The position numbers and the translations under genes were made by a program. DNA of 64,000 nucleotides from Sipunculus nudus (taxonomy: Eukaryota; Annelida; Sipuncula; Golfingiida; Sipunculidae). Positions 33,442 to 43,440 of this stretch are shown in pieces; the first letter of the stretch is position 1, and each line of letters starts with the position of its first letter. The stretch spans positions 76,890,659 to 76,954,658 of the forward strand of contig CM049313.1 of NCBI GenBank assembly GCA_026874595.1, read 5' to 3'. The notes under the pieces were generated by a model. It was not told the DNA's origin, searched no databases, and was given only the letters and a program-made list of their open reading frames with translations.

Positions 33442-33837
33442 TGTGGTGTTATGTCCATTCATGGACGAACAGAAGACACAACTTGGTTTACAAGTTTTAA
33501 TTTGACAGTGACATCAGAACGAGGCTCTGTGTTTTTATGGCAAAGTATATAACCTAAACATGAGAGTATGGCACTGTCAACATTACTGATGTATCAAACT
33601 ATAATGATTGTCAGTAATAGCTACAAGCTTTTAGACATCCTTAATACTTTCTTAACCAATAATCACCTAAGTTGTAGTTTTCAAATTCTTGTACCTATTT
33701 ACGAATAATACAATATATTAATACTACTGATATTCATATTGTGTAATGTATTATATTGATGGCCAATAACCAGTATGTATCAAATGCAAACAATAATGTC
33801 TGTTGATCTTGAAGTGCCATAATTGTATCCCCAGACA
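33442..33837 (-). repeat. GypC 5' LTR candidate
   Basis: One edge is set by the primer-binding site (TGTGGTGTTATG on the plus strand). The other edge is a guess at GACA before the hairpin of H2, giving about 396 bp with TG...CA ends. There is no second copy for comparison. Confidence 0.45.
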
Positions 33838-36446
33838 TAGTCGGGATACTATGGTTTCACGACAGTCCTGCCGCCAACGCCGAAAAAACCTTGTGAGCGG
33901 GATAACTAAAAAAATATTTCACTGATCTTTTTCAAACTTTACATTTGTATAGATATAGGTAAGGGAACGAAGCCTATTTAAAATGGGGTCATGACCTATG
34001 CTAGGAGAGTGATCTTGACCTTGACCTTAAATATCTCAAGTAAGCTTGTATGGACTGGTCTAAAAATCAAGGTGACCAAAGATCCTGGATAGCCTTGTGA
34101 TATACCGGAAACTAGTGGGGCCACCTTTTATTCTTTTCTTGTTTTTACGCCTTTTAATACCCCCATAATTGCTACTTGACAGTACTGTAAGCATTATAAG
34201 TCAAAAACTAATGGACAGGTTTCTTTCATATTATGCACATGTAGAGAGACGGGTTATGGGATGAGGTCTATTTACATTTGGGTCATGACCTTTACCATGA
34301 GAGTGGCCTTGACCTTTAATGTGTCCATATTTGGTGAAAATCACACACCTCTTATGATATCTCCAGTGTTGATAGCCATATGGATTTCAAACGTGACTTA
34401 TGTAAAGCCCACCAGTAAAGTAAGAACCCTGTAGGTTCAAGGGTCATGTGATCAAAGGTCAAGGTCACTGGACTTGTATCTTAAAAGATACTGTGGATGC
34501 ATTTTAAGCCAAACTTTCATCCTAGGTCTTCCATCTTGAATATATGGCTCACTTGCCAATAGTGGATGATCCATATCAATTTTGGGGTCACAAGGTCAAA
34601 GGTCAAGGCCAAGGGAGCTATCTGTCAAAAATTAGTTTCCGGATGATAATTCCTGCTTTTATTGATGTATTGATTTCAAACATGACTTATATATGTCCCA
34701 TTGAAAAAGCAAGACTCCAATTGATTTTGGGGTCATGAGGTCAAAGGTAAAGGTCACAGGACACATCTTTAAAAAGATTGTGGATGCATTTTCAGCCAAA
34801 CATTTCATCTCAGACCTTTCATCTTGCACATATAGTTCATCTGCCAATAGAGGAAGACCCCTATCAATTTTGAGGCCACAAGGTCAAAGGTGAAGGTCAC
34901 AGGAGCCATCTGTCCAAAAATTAGTTTCTGGATGATAATTCCTGCTTTTATTGATGTATGGATTTCAAACTTGTCTTGGATATGACCTATGGAAAAGCAA
35001 GACCCGAATTGATTTTGGGGTTATGAGTTAAAAGGTCAAGGTCACAGGAAACATCTTTAAAAAGATTGTGGATGCATTTTCAGCCAAACAATTCATCTCA
35101 GATCTTTCATCTTGCACATATAGTTCACCTGCCAACAGTGGAAGACCCTTATCAATTTTGAGGTCACAAGGTCAAAGGTGAAGGTCACAGGAGCCATCTG
35201 TCCAAAAATTAGTTTCTGGATGATAATTCCTGCTTTTATTGATGTATGGATTTCAAACTTGACTTGTATATGTCCCATTAGAAAAGCAAGACCCAAATTG
35301 ATTTTGGGGTCATGAGGTCAAAGGTCAAGGTCACAGGACTCATCTTAAAAAAAGATGTGGATGCATTTTCAGCCAAACATTTCATCTCAGATCTTTCATC
35401 TTGCACATATAGTTCACCTGCCAAGAGAGGAAGAACCCTATCAATTTTGAGGTCACAAGGTTAAAGGTGAAGGTCACAGGAGCCATCTGTCCAAAAATTA
35501 GTTTCTGGATGGTAATTCCTGCTTTTATTGATGTATAGATTTCAAACTTGACTTGTATATGTCCCATTGGAAGAGCAAGACCCGAATTGATTTTGGGGTC
35601 ATGAGATCAAAGGTCAAGGTCACAGGACTCATCTTAAAAAAGATTGTGGATGCATTTTTAGCCAAACATTTCATCTCAGATCTTTCATATTGCACATATT
35701 GTTCACCTGCCAAGAGAGGAAGAACCCTATCAATTTTGAGGTCACAAGGTCAAAGGTGAAGGTCATAGGAGCCATCTGTCAAAATTAGTTTCTGGATGAT
35801 AATTTCTGCTTTTATTGATGTATAGATTTCAAACTTGACTTGTATATGTCCCATTGGAAAAGCAAGACCTGATTTGATTTTGGGGTCATGAGGTCAAAGG
35901 TCAAGGTCACAGGACACATCTTTAAAAAGATTGTGGATGCTTTCTCAACCAAACATTTCATCTTAGACATTTCTTCTTGCACATACAGTTCCCCTGCCAA
36001 TAGAGGAAGAGGCCTGTCAATTGTGAGGTCACAAGGTCAAAGGTGAAGGTCCCAGGAGCCATCTGTCCAAAAATTAGTTCCAGAGATGATAATTCAAGCA
36101 TGGATTAATATATGGATTTCAAACCTGACTTATATATGGCCCATCAATAAATCTAGACCTCTATTGATTTATATATAAAAGTGGATGATCAATATCAATT
36201 TTTGGGTCACAAGGTCAAAGGTCAAGGCCACAGGAGCCATCTGTCAAAAAATTAGTTTCTGGATGATAATTCCTGCTTTTATTAATGTATAGATCAATGT
36301 GACAGAAGATCTTTGATAGCCTTATGATGTGCCAAAAGGTCAAGGTCACAGGACCAACATCTTCAAAAAGATTGTGGATTGATAGATGGAAGAAACAATA
36401 ATTGCTTGCCAAGTGTCAGCGGCGGTGGGCTGAAAACATAGTATCC
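33826..36446 (+). mobile_element. H2: non-coding element with AGGTCA array
   Basis: The left end has a hairpin (GTATCCC ... GGGATAC) followed by TATGGTTTCACG, analogous in layout to H5. The right end TGAAAACATAGTATCC is the near-perfect inverse of GGATACTATGGTTTCA at 33844-33859 (one mismatch in 16). Between them lies a tandem array of about 14 AGGTCA clusters. It has no coding capacity; the many short minus-strand open frames are repeat copies of one another. It ends where the GypE integrase begins. Confidence 0.6.
34440..36360. repeat. Tandem array rich in AGGTCA half-sites
   Basis: The unit is a dimer of about 289 bp made of two related halves of about 145 bp. One half carries TGAGGTCAAAGGTCAAGGTC and GATTGTGGATGCATTT; the other carries CAAGGTCAAAGGTGAAGGTC and CAAAAATTAGTTTCTGG. 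The strongest units are at about 35.3, 35.6 and 35.9 kb. AGGTCA-A-AGGTCA is the DR1 arrangement and TCAAGGTCA the extended monomer arrangement of nuclear-receptor sites. Confidence 0.85.
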
Positions 36447-37386
36447 GCAAAACTCTGTTTGGTGTTAACAATTACAGGAATCTCCCTTCATTGGGCATGT
36501 TTTTAACAGTTTTAACATAGCTCTCAGCCAGGCCATTAGACTTGGGGTAAAAGGGGCTTGAAGTTGTTATTGAAATCCCCAGTCAACTGTAAACTGCTGA
36601 AACTCTAAACATGCATACTGCGGACCATTGTCGCTTACTAGAATATCTAGTATCTCTTGTCTAACAAAGATTGACTTCAGGGCCATAATCACAGCTTTAC
36701 TAGTAATTTATGTCAATATAATTACTTCTGGATATGAAGAATAATAATCAGACACAATAAGATTTATCTTTCCTTCATATGTAAATAAGTCTGATCCTAC
36801 TTTTAGCCAAGGTCTACCTGGTATTTAGTGAGCTTTCATTGGTCCAGGTGCCTGTGCTGGACTGAAATTCAGACATGAGCTACGTACAGTTGTTCACAAT
36901 ATTCCAAATGTCAGTGTTCATTCCCGGCCAATACGTTACACTTCTAGCATGTCTCCTGCACTTCTCAATTCCCAAATGACCCTCATGGATCTTTGAATAC
37001 ATATCCTGATGTAATACTCTGGGCATAACAATCTTGGACCCTTTAATAACAATACCATCAGCCACTGATAATTCCTCCCTGACATTCCTGTAGGCTTGTA
37101 TCTCAGAGGGGCAATCTCTCTTGTTGCGAGACCATCCACATAATATTGTCTCTTGTAAGATTATCATTGCAGGAACTTTGCTGGTCTCAAGTTTATTCTG
37201 GCTCATCCTCTGATCCGTAACTGGCATACTGTGTAAAATCATATCAACATGTATATCAACATCACCAGCTGTGGTGGACTCACTGGAATCTGTCATGTCA
37301 GTAGCTCTGGAGAGTGCATCTGCTGTATGTAAGAATTTACCTGGTGTGTAAGTCACATCAAGATCATATTTCTGCAAGCATGTCAA
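36447..37386 (-). pseudogene. GypE RNase H end and integrase
   Basis: The open frame 36880-37386 has YDLDVTYTPGKFLHTADALS (RNase H end), HEGHLGIEKCRRHAR and WPGMNTDIWNIVNNC (zinc-binding module). Down to about 36450, broken frames give VSDNGPQYACLEF (second catalytic Asp) and YPKSNGLAESYVKTVK (Glu). H2 begins there, so the C-terminal domain is missing. Confidence 0.82.
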
Positions 37387-38690
37387 CAGTCATTGTATAT
37401 AAAGTGGACAGTCATTAAAGGATTTCCTGAAAATATTTACAAGGGGCTTGTGATCTGTTTCTGAATGGACTCTTGTGCCAAATATAAACTGATGGAATCT
37501 TTTGCTAGCCAATGCAATGCTCTAAAGCTCTCTTTCTACATGAGCATATCATTTCTCCGCATCAGTTATGCCACATGCCACAGGTTTCCATTTTTGTGAT
37601 GCTGTTGTAACAGTATTGCTCCTAAGCCATTCTGTGAAGCATCAGATGATAATTTGATAGGCTTCTCTTGGTCATAGTACTTTCAAACAGGTGTTGAGGT
37701 TAAGGCCTGTTTCAGGGTCTTAAAAGCATGTTCCCCTTCCGGGCCCCATTTCCATACATTCTTTTGATCTAGTCTCCAGCGTAGTGGTGCAGTTTTATCA
37801 AAGTCATACAGTCCTGTCACCCTTTTGGCTTGGTAAGTTACCATACCAAGGAACCTCTGAACATCCTTACGGTCCTCTGATGGAAGTTACCATACCAAGG
37901 AACCTCTGGACATCCTTACAGTTCTCTAATGGAAGTTATCATACAAAGGAACCTCTGGACATCCTTAAGGTTCTCTGATGGAAGTTACCATACCAAGGAA
38001 CCTCTGAATATCCTTACGGTCCTCTGATGGAAGTTACCTTACCAAGGAACCTCTTAACATACATCCTTAGGGTCCTCTGGTTTTCTCATGTTGACTATAG
38101 CTGAGATTTTCTTGTGATCAGGACCAAACTGTGTTAACACATCTCCTAGGAAGGTTAACTGCTGTATTCCAAGTTCACATTTGCTTTTGTTCAGCTTCAG
38201 GTTATACTTTCTTGCAGCTTCAAGTGCTTGATGAAGCCTCTGTTTGTGCTGCGCTTTTGACCGTCTCCAAATAATAAAATCATCTATGGAGGTATCAACA
38301 CCTGGGATATCTGAAAAGATATCATGTACTACCTGTTTTGTAATATACTTCTAGCCCGAACAAATTGCAAAAGGTAGTCTGAGAAAGCCATATCTCCCAA
38401 ATGGGGTATTGACAGTACATCTGCCAAAATCCTCTGGATGCATCAAGCTTAGAAAAGTATTTCACTACCGAGAATGGTGCCATATTTTTTCTTCCCTAGT
38501 GGGCAGTTTAAAGCGTTGTCTCAGTATTGCTCTATTCAGATCTCTTGCATCAAGAAAAAATCTTATATGACCATTGGTTTTTTGTACCATAACCAAGGGA
38601 TTCACCCATTTTGTTGGTTTGTCTTCTTTAGTAATAACACCAAGATTTTCCATGCACTGTAATTCAAGTTTGACCTGATCATGAAGAGCG
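37387..38690 (-). pseudogene. GypE reverse transcriptase with tandem repeat
   Basis: The N-terminal part (38465-38653) reads WVNPLVMVQKTNGHIRFFLD then ARDLNRAI. The catalytic motif SIDDFIIW can be read at about 38270-38300. RNase H sequence (SETDHKPLVNIF) appears near 37450. Most of the domain is broken, and a 49-bp tandem repeat expands the connection region. Confidence 0.8.
37837..38079. repeat. 49-bp tandem repeat in GypE RT
   Basis: The unit starting GTTACCATACCAAGGAACC recurs at 37837, 37886, 37935, 37984 and 38033, a strict 49-bp step, five copies with few changes. The unit covers the conserved VQRFLGMVTY segment of the RT connection. As 49 is not a multiple of three, each extra copy shifts the frame. 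Confidence 0.95.
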
Positions 38691-38990
38691 AATGGTTATT
38701 GCAGCACGGATGAACTACAGTGCCTCAATCTCCTATGATATGCAATAATATGGAAGTTTTTACTCTGAGCAGTTTTACTCAGTCTAACAAGATGGCTTGT
38801 ACATCTCAGTTACTCTTGTTAGGTGAGACTTAATATATAAAATAGTCTGAAAGTTTGGCGACATCAAGTGATCATGTACTAAACTAATCTATGTTATCTT
38901 TTAATATTTATAAATAAAGCTGTGAACACACACAGGGCATATCCTTGTTAAAAGCCCAGCATGCATTGTGTTGGACCCCGTTTAAAAGGG

Positions 38991-39353
38991 CTAAATTTTC
39001 AGAGGGCTGACTGTCAACGGTTTTAACCACAAGTCCTGATGGCGCCTGTTCAAATGTTGTCTAGTCTGTGCCCAGTGCCTCATGAAATCCACATTGTATG
39101 TATGCCAGTCATCCCCATTCTGGTAGAGTGACCTTACAGACTCCATGTAAGTGCAGAGTGCATGAGTCTTGGATATGAACTCAGGTTTTGAACAATATTC
39201 ACCTTTGTAAACCTGGAAAGCAGAAGTCTGCTCATGCATATTGAGGACTGGCTGTTTGTCACTGGATTTAGATGTGAAAGTCTCGGTTTTGGGCTTTAGA
39301 GCAATCACTGGTGTTCTTATCATAATGGGACAAACATTGAAGTTTTCACTCAT
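38991..39353 (-). pseudogene. DIRS-like gag fragment (tentative)
   Basis: A 120-residue frame has a spacing I associate with the gag-like domain of DIRS-type elements: a Tyr-Met helix (ALCTYMESVRSLYQ), then DWHTYNVDFMRHW, then LWLKPL. It contains no zinc cluster. It could equally be an unrelated decayed element. It lies upstream of GypE RT on the same strand but does not look like a gypsy gag. Confidence 0.3.
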
Positions 39354-40701
39354 CTATATATTCCCCTTTCCAATAAAGATATCGGAGTTCCCTATTTTTC
39401 CCTAGATTTGATTGAATTTATAGGGTGACAAGTTAAGGAACATCCATTCCATTCAAGGTTACAAGGAATTTATTTCTGTCATTCACTCATCTCCCATGGT
39501 TTCTTGACAAAATTCTTTGCCACATGCCATGTGTTGGATGGTACTGAAACCCTCTAACTTCTGAAGAGATTCATCATTGTCGCATTGTTGATAAATGTGC
39601 TAAGGCAATATATTGAGAGTGGCTATGCAGTCTAACTGCTAATGTAGCACTTGATCCACTACCTTTTTCCTTGGATACTCACATTAAGCAGGTAATGATA
39701 AACTTTACTCTGAATCAGAGTAATCAGACTCTGTATCATCATCTCTTATGACAGTCAGAACTCTCTCAGTTCTTTAATCTCTGTGTAGCTCATCACATTT
39801 TACAGCAAAAATGGTTCATACCTTAACAAGTTCTGAACTGTTTCTCATATGCTGGGCACTGTTCCTTGACATAGTGCAGGGGTGTAGCCAGGATTAAGGG
39901 AGGGGAGGAGGCCCTAAATATTTAGCAAAGGCAATTGATGTGTGTGTGTGTGTATATATATATATGGGCAGCAGAATATATTAAGGCAGGAAGTGGGAAG
40001 TTGCCTTTCATATTCAACTGTATATGCAAATGGGTACATAAAATAACAAAATATAAGAAAGTGTTGTTTGAGAAGAATATGGTAGTGGAACACCTCATAA
40101 TAATTCCACACAACATACTTACCTTTTAATTCCAAGTAGATATATCAAATGTAAAAAATGAATAGATAAAAAAATCATATTTGCAGGATCAAGCCTACTT
40201 GTAATGAAATATGTAGAAACTAAGGTCCAAGTCTGCAGATATTACAGGAATTTCATGGGGGTGTTTTAGAAAATGTAATCATTATTAGACTATATAAAAT
40301 TCTGGGAGAACAGGAGTACTGGATGCAACTCCCCCCCCCCCCCCCCCCCCCCCCCCCGCCCCTTGGTTTTGCCCCTAACGAGCAAGACGCTGTCCACAAA
40401 ACTTCCATAGCTGCATATTCCTGTAAGTGACGGATCTCTCATATCAACTGTCCACTAACTTGTCTGTTCTTGTCTGCATGCCCTTCAGGTCTTTTGCTCT
40501 GCTGTCCTTTTGCTTTTGTTCTCATGGCATGTACTTTCTCCCAAGACATGGTTTTGACTTGTTGTGATCTCTTGAGCCCTACACATCTCCATACACAACT
40601 GAAGTTTAATTTACACTTCTGCTAGAAGATATTTACTTGTAGTTTTGTCTCTAATACCAACTTCAACTGACTCGAATTGCAGCTCTTCATTGAGCCCATT
40701 T
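39354..40701. other. Non-coding interval with simple repeats
   Basis: I see no domain here. A (GT)n(TA)n tract lies at about 39937-39966, and a run of 27 C residues at 40331-40357 next to GCCCC. The remainder is AT-rich. Confidence 0.6.
40331..40357. repeat. Poly-C run (27 bases)
   Basis: Twenty-seven C residues in a row, followed by GCCCC. Such runs are assembly- and replication-prone and can form i-motif or G-quadruplex structures on the G strand. Confidence 0.97.
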
Positions 40702-41182
40702 TTAGCTCAGCTGACTGTAAGTCAACTGAGGTATAGGAATAGTGCTTTGTCCGTCGTCCATTCGGCCGTCCGTTAACAGAGCACAAATCGTAACTGCTGG
40801 TCCTGGAAACTTCTAAGTGAACATCCAAGGAGGTCCAATAAAAAATCTCCTTGGAAACCTGAAATTAGGTCACAGTGACCTACATCCGCCAAGCTATGGG
40901 GCTTGAAAGTACCCCCAAAGAATAATAAAAAATATAATACAAAACCTCCAGGATCTTGATAATTAATGCATGGATTGTCATGAATCGTGCCTTGAATATT
41001 GACCATGACTAGTTTTTTCAGTTCCCAAAAAGTGGTGGCACCACCTGGAATTTTTGTTATTTTAATGAATATTTTTCTATGAAATGACAACAACCATGTC
41101 AGTTTCTCAGCTGTAATTACATCTAGTGTCCCAAAACCTGGGGCGTGTATTGATCACAAGTGGATGCCATATAGTAATCACC

Positions 41183-41215
<33 letters not shown>

Positions 41216-42632
41216 CATCTGTCCATCCACACAAATTTGCTTCCACATGATAACTCCAGGTTGTATTGACACATGGATTTCAAACTTGACTTACAATATG
41301 GCCTACCAATAAAGCAAGAACCTATATGATTTTCGGGTCAGGAGGTCAAAGGTCAAGGTCACAGGACTCACTTATTTAAAAAGATTGTGGCTGCATTTTA
41401 AGCCAAGCTTTTCATCCTTAACTTTCCATTTTGCGCATTTAGCTGAATTGCCATTATGGGGAGAGCATAAATTAATTTGGGGTCACATGGTCAAGGTCAA
41501 GGTCACAGGGGCCATTAGTTCACAAATTAGTTTCCAGATGATAAGTTTAGTTTCACATATTGGTTTCAAACTTAACTTATATATGACTCGCCACTAAAGT
41601 AAGAACCGTGTCAATTTTTGAAAGGTCAAGGTCACAGGACGCATTTTTTAAAAAAAGAATGCATATGCATTTGAAACCAAACTTTTCATTTTAAACCTTC
41701 CATCTTCAAGATATTGCTAACCGGCCAATATGGGAAGATTCTGTTCAATTTTTTGGGTCACGAGGTCAAAGGTCAAGGTCACAGTACCCACTTATTTAGA
41801 AAGATTGTGGATGCATTTTAAGCCAAACTTTTCATCCCAAACTTTCCATCTTGCACATATAGCTGAGCTGCCAATAGGGGAAGAACCTGATTGATTTGGG
41901 GATCAGAAGGTCAAAGGTCATGGTCACAGGGGCCCATCTGTCCACATATTTGTTTCTGGATGATAACTCCAGTTTGGATGGACATATTGGTTTCAATTTT
42001 GACTTATAAATGACCCACCAATAATGTAAGAATCGTTTTGATTTTAGGGTCATAAGGCCAAAGGTCAAGGTCACAGGAACCACTTGTTTAAAAAGATTGT
42101 TGATGTATTTTTAGCCAAACTTTCTGTCCCGAACCTTCTGTCTTCCAGATGTTGCTCACCTGCCAATAGTGGAAGTAACTTATGGATTTTGGGGTCACAA
42201 GGTCAAAGGTCAAGGTCATGGGGGCCGTCTATTCACATATTAGTTTCCAGATGATAACACCAGTTTGGTTTGAAATATTGGTTTCAAACTTGACTTATAT
42301 ATGGCCCACCACTAAAGTAAGAACTGTTAATTCTGGAGTCATGAGATCAAAGGTCAAGGTCACAGACCCACTACTTTTCATCTCAATCCTTTCATCATCG
42401 ACATGTGGTGCACCTGCCACTAGGGGAAGTTTCCTTTTGATTTTGGGGTCACCAAGTCAAAGATTAAGGTCACAGGGCCCATCCATTCACAAATTGGTTT
42501 ATGGATGATAACTCCAGTTTGGGTAGATAGTTTGGCTTCAAACTGATCACAGGACCAATATTTAGGAAAACCTCATAAACATATATCCTTATAGACAAAT
42601 GCAGCTGAGGGTTGAGACCCAAGGGTCCCTAG
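40702..42632 (+). mobile_element. H3: non-coding Helentron-like element
   Basis: The left end TTAGCTCAGCTGAC forms a hairpin with GTCAACTGAGGTATAG and leads into GTCCGTCGTCC. The right end is CAGCTGAGGGTTGAGACCC then AAGGGTCCCTAG. Flanks are T on both sides. Inside, a (CTGT)n tract at about 41185-41230 precedes nine AGGTCA clusters at about 145-bp spacing. Same family as H1 and H4 by its termini. Confidence 0.68.
41330..42480. repeat. AGGTCA tandem array in H3
   Basis: Nine clusters of the form GGTCANNAGGTCAAAGGTCA are spaced about 140-150 bp apart. Copies are more diverged than in H2. Conserved spacers include GATTGTGGATGCATTTTAAG and TTGGTTTCAAACTTGAC. Confidence 0.8.
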
Positions 42633-42769
42633 TTACATAGCTTAGCAAGAGTATGTACAAATTACAGTTATTATTATAAAAGTGTCAGTTCTTTCATTGG
42701 GCTCTTGATGAATGATCATGTTTGTTAAAAACATTCTCTTCATAAATTGCGTTAGGCTCACCCACCAAG

Positions 42770-43065
42770 AAGTTCTCCACTTTTTCAAGGATCACTATAT
42801 TATCTCTTTAATCAATATTCCATTCCTCATTGATTTCAAATGGTAGACATCAATAATGTCTATCACATCAGAGCCTATATAAGAGAGTAACTGGTCTTGC
42901 TTGTTTTGGCCTGGGCCACTTCATGGTTACTCGACATTCACTGAAAATGTTTCCAGCGTGAAGCGATATCTCCTCCGGTCTCCAGTTTGGGAGATGAGGG
43001 CAGAATACTGAATCTTGGATGCACAGGGTTGATCGAGGCCTCTGTCCACCATTTTATTTCCAGCT
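42770..43065 (-). pseudogene. GypF: gypsy gag N-terminal relic
   Basis: On the minus strand three short frames give, in order, LETGGDIASRWKHFQ, SSNHEVAQAKTSKTS and IGSDVIDIIDVYHLK. This order and spacing match the beginning of a gypsy capsid (Trp-Lys-X-Phe, Asn-Tyr-Glu-Val-like, then the Ile-Gly-X-Asp helix). A stop follows HFQ and a frame change precedes IGSD. Nothing else of this element is recognised. Confidence 0.5.
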
Positions 43066-43297
43066 GATCAGCCAATTATAAGCCAACAAAATGGCACCCC
43101 AATTGTTCTGAGTGTTTATTTAAATTGCAGACGTCCAGTACACAACTGGGCCTACACTCTGATGAAACTGACACTTTCACTTCCAACACCATGTGTTCGA
43201 CGGTAGTGAGTGATAAAGAGCCACAAATCACACCTGTGACTTCAGATAGTAAAAGGCAGCAGAACTGGTCCCCCAGAATGACCTGACTTTGTCTCAG
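43066..43297. other. Unassigned flank of GypG, with 7-bp duplication
   Basis: No domain is recognised. The final seven bases GTCTCAG (43291-43297) reappear directly after the far LTR of GypG at 51817-51823. Confidence 0.5.
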
Positions 43298-43432
43298 TGT
43301 GATGTCTAACAACGAGAATACATAATTTGTGGAGAGAAGGATGCATTGTGGGCCTTTATTCAAGAATAGGTTTCCAAGCTGTCGATAGGGGGCAGCACCG
43401 TTCAATGTGCTTCATAAAAATCATACATTTCA
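43298..43432 (-). repeat. GypG 3' LTR
   Basis: Starts TGTGATGTCTAAC and ends ACATTTCA. It shares GTGGGCCTTTATT, AAGAATAGGTTTCCA and GGCAGCAC with the other LTR. The adjacent AAAAAGGGCA on the minus strand is the likely polypurine tract, cut short by H4. Confidence 0.85.
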
Positions 43433-43440
43433 TGCCCTTT

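Noticed and set aside
34544-36412. Many short open frames on both strands in the AGGTCA array
   Set aside because: They are repeated translations of the same tandem unit and carry no domain.
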